In this document: positions 17,569 through 25,832 of the stretch, piece by piece | Layout: each line of letters starts with the position of its first letter | How positions within the stretch are numbered: the stretch's first letter is position 1 | NCBI RefSeq assembly: GCF_000420545.1 | Contig: NZ_ATVD01000002.1 | Span: 186,001-250,000, forward strand | Direction: 5' to 3' | Length of the DNA stretch: 64,000 nt | Source: Arenimonas oryziterrae DSM 21050 = YC6267 | GTDB lineage: Bacteria > Pseudomonadota > Gammaproteobacteria > Xanthomonadales > Xanthomonadaceae | Translations under genes and position numbers: made by a program | Notes under the pieces: generated by a model | Told to the model about the DNA's origin: nothing | Databases searched by the model: none | Seen by the model: the letters and a program-made list of their open reading frames with translations, nothing else

Positions 17569-17964
17569 TTACTCGCTTGATGCCGCAGGAAGTTTGACAA
17601 CACAACTTAAGTCGTCCCCGTCGCCCGACAGGTCGTTGATTCCGTTGGATCCGAATGATTCGAAGTAGAAGTCACCAACCTCATTTCGTCCAAATAGCAG
17701 CGGGCGACCCCAGCCGTCGATCAAGTCCTCTTCCTTCATATAGGGTGGGTTCTCTCTCCAAAGCTCACTGAGCTCGAAGCTCTCCCTATGCCCCTTCCCG
17801 TCTGCGAAATATGTCGCTACCGAACCGCACAAGGTCGAGACCTGTGCTCGAGTTCTTCCACGAGCCATTCCCTCCACGGTATCCCTTGGCCGCGAAACTT
17901 GCCAAGCGAGGGTCAAAAACGAAATCAAAATTCCGGCCACGATCAACAGCCATATTTTCTTCAT
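17569..17964 (-). CDS. Small membrane-anchored protein with pseudopilin-like C-terminus; candidate immunity protein
   Basis: A 131-residue protein starting MKKIWLLIVAGILISFLTLAW, a single N-terminal membrane span, with the rest presumably periplasmic. The C-terminal part (DGWGRPLLFGRNEVGDFYF, then FGSNGINDLSGDGDDL) resembles the calcium-binding end of GspG-type pseudopilins, but a pilin cleavage site is not evident. It follows the RHS gene on the same strand by 88 bases and shares its lower GC. That position is where immunity proteins sit, so I infer it may protect against the RHS toxin tip. I chose the ATG at 17964; upstream codons lack coding character. Confidence 0.6.
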   Translation of the reverse strand: MKKIWLLIVAGILISFLTLAWQVSRPRDTVEGMARGRTRAQVSTLCGSVATYFADGKGHRESFELSELWRENPPYMKEEDLIDGWGRPLLFGRNEVGDFYFESFGSNGINDLSGDGDDLSCVVKLPAASSE

Positions 17965-18052
17965 TTCAACAACCTTGAATCCTTGAAAAGGATTTTCACA
18001 CCCTAGCAAATTCTCACTGAGAAAATTGCCCCCAGAAACAACACCTACAACG

Positions 18053-21000
18053 CTAGTTTGAACACTTCTTGCAAAATGGATTTTCTTGCCTGTATTGCGC
18101 ATACAGGCTCGTCAAATCAACGCGAACTCTTCTTGCGCTACCCCAAACAGGCCCATGGGGCACGTCTTGTTTTCTGGCACGACTGCGCTCGAAGTACTCT
18201 CGCATATAAATGGAGTCGTGATGCTCAGTATGATCTGGACTCAAAGAGAGATCTTCCCACCACCTATCAGTACTGTGCATCGATTCATGGAAAAGAGAAA
18301 AGAACAACTCGTTCCACTCAACCTCAGAAAGGCAAGACGGAATGCAGTATCTCTCCGACACTGTAATGTCTCCCGAAAACTGATTGGCATCCGCATAGAT
18401 TCCCTCGTCGAGACGTCCGCAATAGACAATTCCGCGAGGATGGAGCTCAGGAAACTGCTGCAAAACTACGCCCTGAACTCGCCTTACATCAACAATATCA
18501 AGTCCAAATGGGTCGACCAATCCAATTGGAGAACTGTTCACGTAGGAAAACGTGGAAACACCTCCATTCATTCCGATCGGGTCACTTTGCACATACCGTC
18601 CGATCGCTGGATCGTAGTCGCGAAAGTAGTTGTAGTGCAGCTTGCTCTCCGAGTCATACCACTGCCCGGGGTAGCGGAGATTGAAGGTGTAGGTGATCGA
18701 ATTCGCGTCCGGGTCTGCGCTCGGAGCATGTTCGCCGAAGGCTGTGTTTGTTAGGTTCCAACGCCAAATGATTTTGTCTTTGGCGGGATGGATTACCGCT
18801 CTGGGAGTTCCAAGATGATCGGTCTCTACGTACTGGTAGGTACTGCCGTCGTGATCGCTCAGCACGCCAACCAGTGTGTCATCGAGCCACACGTATTCCT
18901 GCACCCGCGTGCCGTTCGCCTGATATTCGCCGAGCACATGGCCGGATTCGTCGTAAGTGTAATAGCGATTGGCCGAGCTGCCTGCCGCGACCACTTTGGA
19001 CACCCGCTCGCCGCGGCCGCTATAACGATACGTCCGCGTAACGGACGTGCCATTGGCCTTGTAGTCGCGCAGGCGATTGCGATCGTCGTAGACGAAGGTC
19101 GATGTGCCGTTCTTTGTCTGATTTCCATTCGAGTCGTAGGTCAACATGACAGCACCAGTTTGCGTCAGGCGATGACTCGCCGGGTCGTAGATATTGGTCG
19201 TGGTCGTGCTGCCGAGCGTCTTGCTCAGACGGTTGCCTGTGGCGTCATAGGTGAAGCCTTGCACGAGCGAGCCGCCGCTCTTGAGTGCAGCAAGGCGATC
19301 CTGACCATCGTAGGCGAAGCTTCGGGTAGTCATGGCACTCGTCGTCGTACGCTCCACCACGCCGGTGATATTGCCCACCGCATTTAGCGTGAAGTCTTCG
19401 CTAAGCCCATCGACACCCGAGTCGCTGACTTTGTCGATGCCATAGTTTTGGTCATAGGCCTTAGTCATGACCCGGCCGCTGCCGAAGGTCAGCGTGTTCA
19501 ATGGCCCGAACGGCAGATAGGCCACAGACGAAACTAGACTGATCTGCGCGGCCACCGCCGTCGGCTTAGCAGTAATTCCAGTGATCTGACCATTGGCATC
19601 GCGCAGATAGGTCACGATGGCGCCACTGGGATAGGTCATCGCCACCAGGCGACCAGTGCTGTTGTAGGTTGACCCCACCGTCAGCGTCGGGCCGCCAATG
19701 ACGGACTGCACCTTGCGCACCAAGTGACCAGAGCGGTCATAGCAAAAGCGCGTGCTGCCTGACTCATCCCGGATGCGCGCCAAGCGGCCGGCGCCGGACA
19801 TTTCCCCAGCGAGACAGTCGGCTTGCGGCAGGTCGTAGTCGAAATAGATGTTCTGCGCGCTATTGGAGACGGATTGGCTGATCAGGCGGTTCAACGCATC
19901 GTAACTATAGGTCGTCAACTTGCCACGCGCATCGAGCTGGCTACTCCGGTTGCCGGCACTGTCGTAGCCATAGATCGTCGTCCCGGTGTCCGGACTCACC
20001 AACTGAGTGATGTCGTCCAGGCCGTCGTAACCGTAATTCGTGGGAAGGCCTTTGGGATCGATGACTCCGATCAAGTTGTCACGAGCGTCGTACTGGAACT
20101 GCGTAGTGCCCTTTTCCACCCCCGTGCCCGTCGCATTGACAACGCTTCTCTTGAGGTGCCCCAACAGATCGAAATCGCTGCCGCCAACACGCGACAATGC
20201 ATCGGTGATGGTGTTGACCGTGCCCTCGGCGTTGTAGGTGAAGTCAGCCGGCGTAGCGGTCGCATCAGCGATGGTTTGCAGCTGTCCCAAGCCATTGTAG
20301 ACACGCGACAGAGTTCTCTTAAGGACCCCGTTGCCATTCTTCGTATCTTCTTTGATGCGGTCACCAGAACTATTCAATGTGTAAGTGACCGAGTTCCCTG
20401 AGTTGTCAGCGATACCGGTCAAACGATGAGCAGCATCATAGGCATAGCTGATGAAGGAGCCATCCGGCAAAGTGACTCTGGCAATTTGTCCGGCTTCATT
20501 AACGTCCATGCGAGTGATCGCATCGTCCGCCTCGGTACCACTGTCGAAACCACGGACCTTGCGCGCAATCAACCAGCCTCTGGAGTGGTATTCCAGATCG
20601 GTGATCACGCCATTGGCATCTTTCATAGATAGAATTCGGCCATTCGCGTTGTAGGCCAATATCTCGACGACCTGGCCCGCGGCATTCGTTACCTTCCAAA
20701 GATCGCCCTTGCGATACGGACAGGTCGTGGGAACCGTCGCGCAGCCAGCGGCATCGCTGGCATAGTACGAGTAGGTGCTAATGTCACCAACGTCCGTACG
20801 CGGGCCGTTTGCGGAAGTCACCAGCCCCACCAAAGGGCAGATTCCAGCTGCCACGTCCGCAGTTTCGCAGTAAGTCAGGCTCGACGTGCGGGACCGGCCA
20901 GCCGCGACATCAGTGAGCGTCACGGCGAGGATTTGACCTCGGCTGTTGTAGGTGTAGGTTTGCCGTTGACCGGCACGATCGATCTGCCTCGGGGTGCGCA

Positions 21001-22468
21001 ACGTGGTATCCCAGTGAAGCGTCTCAGCCCTTTGCTCCGGCGTGCCCTTGGCTCGAACGACCTGGATCAGCAGCCCAAACTCATCGTAGTCTGAGTCTTC
21101 GATTGTGCCTGCCGCATCGATCGAGACGTCTGGAAGACCCGATTCGTCAAAGGACCACTGCCTTGTCTGCGAACTGCACCCAGTGCACGAAATGGTGTCC
21201 GACGCACGTAAAACACGGTCGTGAACTACAGAAAACCGACGGACAATTGACGACCCGGAAGCGGTGGTGATGGTGGCGCTACCATCCGGATTTCGAGACA
21301 ACACATATCTCTCGACGCCACCGGCGTGCTCGGTCGAGATCGCCTCACCCACCCAGTTGTACCCGAAGGACGCGAATCTCTGGCCCTTTTCGTCAACTAT
21401 TCCTGTCAACGCTTGAGGCAGAGAACTTCCTGTCGTCAAGGCTTGCTCGTTGTAGACGTAGCCTCTCGTTGATCCGCCGGGCTTCGAAACCGACACAAGC
21501 AGCCCGCCTGAATAGGCATACGTGTACGCACTTCCATCGGGAAGAGACACGGAGCCAATTTGGCTGTCCGCTCGATAGGTGAAAATCAGGGAGCGCCCGA
21601 GATAATTGGTGACCGCGATGAGCAGTCCCGGACGCGGCGCTATCGCTGATGACGTGCTGCTTGTGCTGTATTCAAACGAAAGCTGTTCTCCCAAGCCGCC
21701 CCTGATAGAAACTATTCGCCCGGCAGCATCGTACAATTCAGCATGACTGGCGCCATTTTCATGGTAGGTCCAACCAAGGATCTTTCCCGCCCCATCCCTA
21801 CTGCTGGAAAGCTTCGAGAACTCTCCTGCTTCTGCAAGCCAGCGATCGCCAGTCCATTCAAACGAAACTGTTCGACCATCAGCCCTAAACAATGTCGCCG
21901 TCTCTTTTCCTTGCGCATCTTTCGCGTGATCGATTTTCAACGAATAGCTGTGCCTCCAACGTGCCCCCAACTGCGCCCATGCCATTTCGCCCAAGCTGTT
22001 GTAGTAGCGCTTGAACTCCAGCCCAGCGCCAAGGTCGAAGTCAGTTTCTTCCTGAAACTTGTTGCCGGTTCCTGTGTTGATCGGGTTTCCGCATGCGGTT
22101 CCTGCTCGCAAACAATGCGACCCGGCCGATTTCTGGGCCTGACGCCTCTTGTCGATCTCGTCACCCGAATAGGCCACGAGGAATATGCCGGCATTGCCTG
22201 TATTGTTGAGTGCGACGTTGCAGTAGCTCCAGTCGCGATCCTGAATTCCGGTGATGAAATACGGATATGGATCAACATACGCACCTATCCAAGACTCGCA
22301 ATCCGACCGACACTCCCGGGTTCCCGTTGCCGAATTCTGCATACACCAAAGGCCCGCAGCAGGCGTAGACGATGGAACTACGCCCAATTTCGCTGCGACA
22401 GGCGTCGCTGGGAGCAAAAGCATCAGAGCGACCATCACAGACGCAGAGAAACAAGAAACTAAGCGCAT
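18053..22468 (-). CDS. RHS-repeat polymorphic toxin with HExxH-bearing C-terminal tip
   Basis: A 1471-residue exported RHS protein. It has a Sec signal peptide (MRLVSCFSASVMVALMLLLP, then TPVAA, cut about residue 26), a DUF6531-like entry (CGNPINTGTGNKFQEETDF) and many YD repeats (for example YDAAGRI, YDALNRLI, YDATGNRLSK). The RHS core ends with YDPAIGRYVQSDPIGMNGG and DPFGL (about residue 1323). The 148-residue tip after DPFGL carries HESMH (1394-1398), an HExxH zinc-peptidase motif, with further His and Asp downstream. No PAAR or VgrG is nearby. GC content is visibly lower than in neighbouring genes, which suggests transfer. Confidence 0.9.
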   Translation of the reverse strand: MRLVSCFSASVMVALMLLLPATPVAAKLGVVPSSTPAAGLWCMQNSATGTRECRSDCESWIGAYVDPYPYFITGIQDRDWSYCNVALNNTGNAGIFLVAYSGDEIDKRRQAQKSAGSHCLRAGTACGNPINTGTGNKFQEETDFDLGAGLEFKRYYNSLGEMAWAQLGARWRHSYSLKIDHAKDAQGKETATLFRADGRTVSFEWTGDRWLAEAGEFSKLSSSRDGAGKILGWTYHENGASHAELYDAAGRIVSIRGGLGEQLSFEYSTSSTSSAIAPRPGLLIAVTNYLGRSLIFTYRADSQIGSVSLPDGSAYTYAYSGGLLVSVSKPGGSTRGYVYNEQALTTGSSLPQALTGIVDEKGQRFASFGYNWVGEAISTEHAGGVERYVLSRNPDGSATITTASGSSIVRRFSVVHDRVLRASDTISCTGCSSQTRQWSFDESGLPDVSIDAAGTIEDSDYDEFGLLIQVVRAKGTPEQRAETLHWDTTLRTPRQIDRAGQRQTYTYNSRGQILAVTLTDVAAGRSRTSSLTYCETADVAAGICPLVGLVTSANGPRTDVGDISTYSYYASDAAGCATVPTTCPYRKGDLWKVTNAAGQVVEILAYNANGRILSMKDANGVITDLEYHSRGWLIARKVRGFDSGTEADDAITRMDVNEAGQIARVTLPDGSFISYAYDAAHRLTGIADNSGNSVTYTLNSSGDRIKEDTKNGNGVLKRTLSRVYNGLGQLQTIADATATPADFTYNAEGTVNTITDALSRVGGSDFDLLGHLKRSVVNATGTGVEKGTTQFQYDARDNLIGVIDPKGLPTNYGYDGLDDITQLVSPDTGTTIYGYDSAGNRSSQLDARGKLTTYSYDALNRLISQSVSNSAQNIYFDYDLPQADCLAGEMSGAGRLARIRDESGSTRFCYDRSGHLVRKVQSVIGGPTLTVGSTYNSTGRLVAMTYPSGAIVTYLRDANGQITGITAKPTAVAAQISLVSSVAYLPFGPLNTLTFGSGRVMTKAYDQNYGIDKVSDSGVDGLSEDFTLNAVGNITGVVERTTTSAMTTRSFAYDGQDRLAALKSGGSLVQGFTYDATGNRLSKTLGSTTTTNIYDPASHRLTQTGAVMLTYDSNGNQTKNGTSTFVYDDRNRLRDYKANGTSVTRTYRYSGRGERVSKVVAAGSSANRYYTYDESGHVLGEYQANGTRVQEYVWLDDTLVGVLSDHDGSTYQYVETDHLGTPRAVIHPAKDKIIWRWNLTNTAFGEHAPSADPDANSITYTFNLRYPGQWYDSESKLHYNYFRDYDPAIGRYVQSDPIGMNGGVSTFSYVNSSPIGLVDPFGLDIVDVRRVQGVVLQQFPELHPRGIVYCGRLDEGIYADANQFSGDITVSERYCIPSCLSEVEWNELFFSLFHESMHSTDRWWEDLSLSPDHTEHHDSIYMREYFERSRARKQDVPHGPVWGSARRVRVDLTSLYAQYRQENPFCKKCSN

Positions 22469-22697
22469 ATCTATCTCGAGTTATTTGGAAGCGACACTTT
22501 TTTAAAGCGTCAGCCTAGAGTCCGCCAGGGGAATGAAAATTGATGCCGCCAGCCGATACTAGCCGCGCGATCAACTGGTCCGGCCGGACAATTCGGCCAG
22601 ACTCGTTTGTCGTGAGTGACGGCCCCTGTCCCTATGTGTCAGATACCCGAAAATCGCGCGCAAAAAGTCATCTGCCATGACCTCCTGTGAGTAAATC

Positions 22698-22715
22698 TGT
22701 ACGCGTTTCCGTACA
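22698..22715. repeat. Inverted repeat TGTACG-N6-CGTACA
   Basis: Perfect 6-bp arms separated by six bases, 230 bases upstream of the RHS start. It has the shape of an operator for a dimeric regulator, but no regulator gene is adjacent and chance cannot be excluded. Confidence 0.3.
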
Positions 22716-22859
22716 AAACGGTTTCGTCGTCAGACTTGATAACTACGATTCAGGGCGTGAACGACCGCCAGCTCTGCTATTCGCGAGCTTTGGTTCGTTT
22801 CGCAGGGGGCCTTCTTGGAAAGAAGGAATTGGCCGGGGATCGGGGACCCCTCGCAGGTT

Positions 22860-22885
22860 TTGTCGCCAGCGAGCTGGCTCCTACA
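22860..22885. repeat. REP-like short palindromic element
   Basis: On the minus strand it reads TGTAGGAGCCAGCTCGCTGG followed by CGACAA. This is the TGTAGGAGC-type repetitive extragenic palindrome common in pseudomonads and xanthomonads. GCCAGC/GCTGGC forms the short hairpin. It lies 12 bases past the alr stop. Confidence 0.6.
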
Positions 22886-22897
22886 TGCCGCGCGCGC

Positions 22898-23986
22898 TCA
22901 GGACTCGATAAACCGCACACGCCGCGTGATCGAGCAGGTCAGCTCGTAGCTGATGCTGCCAGCGGCGGCGGCGACTTCTTCGACCGGCAGGTCCGGGCCC
23001 CAGAGCGTCACGGCATCACCGACGCGGGCGTTGCCGAGGCCACGCAGGTCGATCGTCATCAGGTCCATCGAGACGCGGCCGATGACGGTGGTGCGTTGGC
23101 CGTCGACGAGCACCGGCGTGCCGGGCGGTGCGTGGCGCGGATAGCCATCGCCGTAGCCGATGGCGGCGACGCCGACGTCCATGTCTTCCGGACATTCCCA
23201 GGTCGCCGAATAACCGATGCGTTCGCCTTTGGCGACGCGGTTGATCGCGATCAGGCGCGTCGACAGGGTCATCGCCGGTTTCAGGCCGAAGTCCGCACCG
23301 GTCTTGCCCGCCACGACCGACAACCCGTACAGCGCCCCGCCCGCGCGCACCCAGTCGCGATGCGCCTGCGGCCAGCCGAGCACCGCGGCGGAATTGGACA
23401 GTGACGCGTCACCGGGCAAGGCATCGGTCGCGTCGGAAAATTCTTTCAGTTGCGCGCGCGTCTGTGCGCTGTCAAAATCGTCGGAGCTGGCGAAATGCGT
23501 CATCAGCGTGATGTCGTCGGCGACATTGGCCAGCGCTTGCAGACGTGCATGCGCGTCGGCGGCCTGCGCCGGCGCGAAGCCCAGGCGATGCATGCCGGTG
23601 TCGAACTTCAGCCAGACGCGGATCGGTTCGGCGGTGGCATCGCTCGCGGCATCAGCTTCGAGCATCGCCAGCTGCGATTCGTGATGCACGACCGTGTCGA
23701 CGCCCAGACGGCGCAGCACCGCGAAATCCGACGGCTCGTCGAAGCCCGACAACAGCACGATGCGCTGCGACAGACCGGCCGCACGCAAACGCTCGGCATC
23801 GGACAGGGCCGCCACACCGAACGCATCGGCGCCTTCGAGCGCGCGCGCGACGCGTTCCAGACCGTGCCCATAACCGTCGGCCTTGACCACGGCCATGACC
23901 CGGCTGTTCGGCGCGAGCTGGCGCACCTGTGCGAGGTTGTGGCGGAGCGCGTCGATGTGGATCGTGGCGGTGGTGGCTCGGGACAT
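22898..23986 (-). CDS. alr: Alanine racemase
   Basis: A 362-residue PLP enzyme that interconverts L- and D-alanine for peptidoglycan. The N-terminal TIM-barrel domain carries the PLP lysine in AVVKADGYGHG (Lys35); WLKFDTGMHRLGF is the conserved substrate block. The C-terminal beta domain has GERIGYSATW with the catalytic tyrosine, then GYGDGYPR and GRVSMDLMTID. Length and motifs are typical of biosynthetic Alr. It is separated by 44 bases from the glycosyltransferase start-side neighbour on the same strand. Confidence 0.97.
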   Translation of the reverse strand: MSRATTATIHIDALRHNLAQVRQLAPNSRVMAVVKADGYGHGLERVARALEGADAFGVAALSDAERLRAAGLSQRIVLLSGFDEPSDFAVLRRLGVDTVVHHESQLAMLEADAASDATAEPIRVWLKFDTGMHRLGFAPAQAADAHARLQALANVADDITLMTHFASSDDFDSAQTRAQLKEFSDATDALPGDASLSNSAAVLGWPQAHRDWVRAGGALYGLSVVAGKTGADFGLKPAMTLSTRLIAINRVAKGERIGYSATWECPEDMDVGVAAIGYGDGYPRHAPPGTPVLVDGQRTTVIGRVSMDLMTIDLRGLGNARVGDAVTLWGPDLPVEEVAAAAGSISYELTCSITRRVRFIES

Positions 23987-24030
23987 GGCGTTCTATGCAG
24001 ATGAGAGGGATGGGACGCGGCGGTGGCGGC

Positions 24031-25119
24031 TTAGGCCGCCTTGCCCAGTGCCGCCAGGAACTTGCGTGCGAGCACGGCGATATCGAATTCTTCGAGGAAG
24101 CGCGCTTCGCCGGCCTTGACCATGCGCTCGCGCAGTTCGGGATCGCGGACCAGGCGCGCGATGCTCGCGGCATACAGACGCGGATCGACGTCATCCCAGA
24201 GCAAGCCGGCCTCGCCCACCGTCGCCGGCGTCGCCGCGGTCGCCCGGCCGATGATCGGCAGGCCCATGACCATCGCCTCGACCAGGGGCACGCCGAAGCC
24301 TTCGTGCTCGGACAGATACAGCATCGCATCGGCGCGCTCGTAGCAGGCCTTGAGCACGGTGTCGCCGACGTTTTCGAACACATGCACCTGCCCGGCCAGG
24401 CCGTAGGCGGCGATGCGCTCCTGCATGCGCAGCTGGTATTTGCTCAGGCGCGGGTCTTTTTTGCCGACGATCATCAGCTCCGCATCGGGATCGTAGTTGG
24501 CGACGTAGCAGGCGAACGCATCGATCAGCGGCAGATAGCCCTTGTTCGGCGCCAGGCGACCGACCATCAGCAGCTTGGCGCCGCAAACACTCAAGCGCGA
24601 CAGCGCGCGGTGATCGGGTTCGATCTCCAGCAGATGCTCCATGCGATGGAAAGGCGCGACGATATGCGACCGCGCGCGGTCGAGACCGAGCTCGATGAGT
24701 TCGTCTTCGTTGTACGAAGAATCGGAAATCCACTCCAGCCCGGGAATCGCGACCAGGCGCGCGACTTCCGCGCGACCAGCGGCGCAGGCGCGCAGGTAGC
24801 TGTGGTTGATGCCGTAGAAAAACTGCGGCGGCGTGATGTTGTGATAGCGCACGATGCGCCGGCAGCGCAGACCGCGCAGCAGGGCTTCGGCGCTCGGCCA
24901 GCCGATGGAATGGTGGTAGATCAGCAGGTCGTCGGCGCCGGTGAGCCATTCGCGCAGCGTCGTGTACGAATGCACCGTCTCTTCCTGCAGGTCGGACGGC
25001 TCTTCGGCGAACAGGCGCAGCTCGTCGCCACGCGCGCGCAGGATCGCGACCATCTCACGGATGTCCGCACCGATCGCATCGCGCCCGAGGATCGCCGGCG
25101 CCAGCATCGCGATCTTCAT
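24031..25119 (-). CDS. Glycosyltransferase, GT-B fold (GT4-like)
   Basis: A 362-residue glycosyltransferase. The C-terminal Rossmann domain has the donor-binding KLLMVGRLAPNKGYLPLIDAF and HEGFGVPLVEAMVMGLPIIG, with the EGFGVPLVE motif typical of GT4 retaining enzymes. The N-terminal half has YHNITPPQFF, seen in related mannosyltransferases. Donor and acceptor are not predictable. The ATG at 25117-25119 overlaps the stop of the upstream gene (ATGA) and begins the expected MKIAMLAPA; a GTG six codons earlier is less likely. Confidence 0.88.
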   Translation of the reverse strand: MKIAMLAPAILGRDAIGADIREMVAILRARGDELRLFAEEPSDLQEETVHSYTTLREWLTGADDLLIYHHSIGWPSAEALLRGLRCRRIVRYHNITPPQFFYGINHSYLRACAAGRAEVARLVAIPGLEWISDSSYNEDELIELGLDRARSHIVAPFHRMEHLLEIEPDHRALSRLSVCGAKLLMVGRLAPNKGYLPLIDAFACYVANYDPDAELMIVGKKDPRLSKYQLRMQERIAAYGLAGQVHVFENVGDTVLKACYERADAMLYLSEHEGFGVPLVEAMVMGLPIIGRATAATPATVGEAGLLWDDVDPRLYAASIARLVRDPELRERMVKAGEARFLEEFDIAVLARKFLAALGKAA

Positions 25120-25748
25120 CGCGGCTCTCCCGGCCACGCGGCCGAGGGATCGGGCGCCGCGCCCTGACGCGCGATGGTCTTGCGCAGTTCGCCGATTTCC
25201 TCGTACAGGCGGGCGACCTGCTCGGCCGCCTGCGCTTCCGCCGCTTCGCAGCGCGCCTGCAGGCGCGACTGCTGCACGTTCTGCTCGCGCTGGATCGACG
25301 GCAGCCGCAACAGGATCGACACGCGTTCGATCAGACCGCCGAGCAGTGGAATGCGATAGATGCGTTCGAGCGCGTAACGGCGATCGAGCCCCTTGATGCG
25401 CACGCCGCCGGCGCGGGCCTCCGGCGAGGCGGCAACCTGCCCCATCAACAGGATCGGGTTTTCGCCGCGCTCCAGGCGCGTCAGCGCGTCATGCAGTTCT
25501 TCGGTGCGCGGTGCGCGTTTGACGACAGCGCGATACAGCCGTTCGACGAAATCCTCGCCGAAGCTGTTCTCGAAATCGCGGCGCGCATAGGTCCTGCGAC
25601 CTGGCTCGATCGGCGGCAGCGCCGGCGCGGTGCCCGCCGACGGCACTGACCAGACCGGCAAGGCCTGGGCCTCGCGCAGGATCTGCGCGCGCAGCGCGGG
25701 GTCGCTGTCCTTGCCGGGATCGCTCGTGCCGGGATGCGCTGGGCTCAT
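25116..25748 (-). CDS. DUF4214-like domain protein with C-terminal coiled coil
   Basis: A 210-residue soluble protein. After a proline-rich N-terminus, residues about 58-125 (SFGEDFVERLYRAVVKRAP to VAASPEARAGGVRIKGL) match the DUF4214 pattern found in proteins linked to surface glycans. The end (about 160-200, QREQNVQQSRLQARCEAAEA and onward) is a heptad-like coiled coil. Coupling to the glycosyltransferase downstream suggests a shared role in glycan assembly. The ATG at 25748 is chosen; 21 upstream codons look Arg-rich and non-coding. Confidence 0.65.
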   Translation of the reverse strand: MSPAHPGTSDPGKDSDPALRAQILREAQALPVWSVPSAGTAPALPPIEPGRRTYARRDFENSFGEDFVERLYRAVVKRAPRTEELHDALTRLERGENPILLMGQVAASPEARAGGVRIKGLDRRYALERIYRIPLLGGLIERVSILLRLPSIQREQNVQQSRLQARCEAAEAQAAEQVARLYEEIGELRKTIARQGAAPDPSAAWPGEPR

Positions 25749-25832
25749 GCGTGGGTCCGATTCCAAACCAGTTCGGGGTCTTTCCGCGCGCCGGGCCGCT
25801 GGCCTGCGCACGCGCGGGAAGGTCGCGCTAGC

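Larger units (their letters stand above)
22469..22897. other. 429-base intergenic region upstream of the RHS gene
   Basis: No gene is seen on either strand. The stretch holds a perfect 12-base palindrome GTCCGGCCGGAC (22578-22589), an inverted repeat (22698-22715) and a REP-like element (22860-22885). It must contain the RHS promoter, but I see no strong sigma-70 boxes. Confidence 0.6.

Noticed and set aside
17965-18102. 46-codon N-terminal extension of the small gene after the RHS gene
   Set aside because: It would place a polar, non-coding-like stretch ahead of a clean membrane anchor that begins at the ATG at 17964.
18800-21700. Repeated YD-type segments considered as a DNA repeat array
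   Set aside because: The repetition is at the protein level (RHS/YD repeats). The DNA units differ too much for a tandem DNA repeat.
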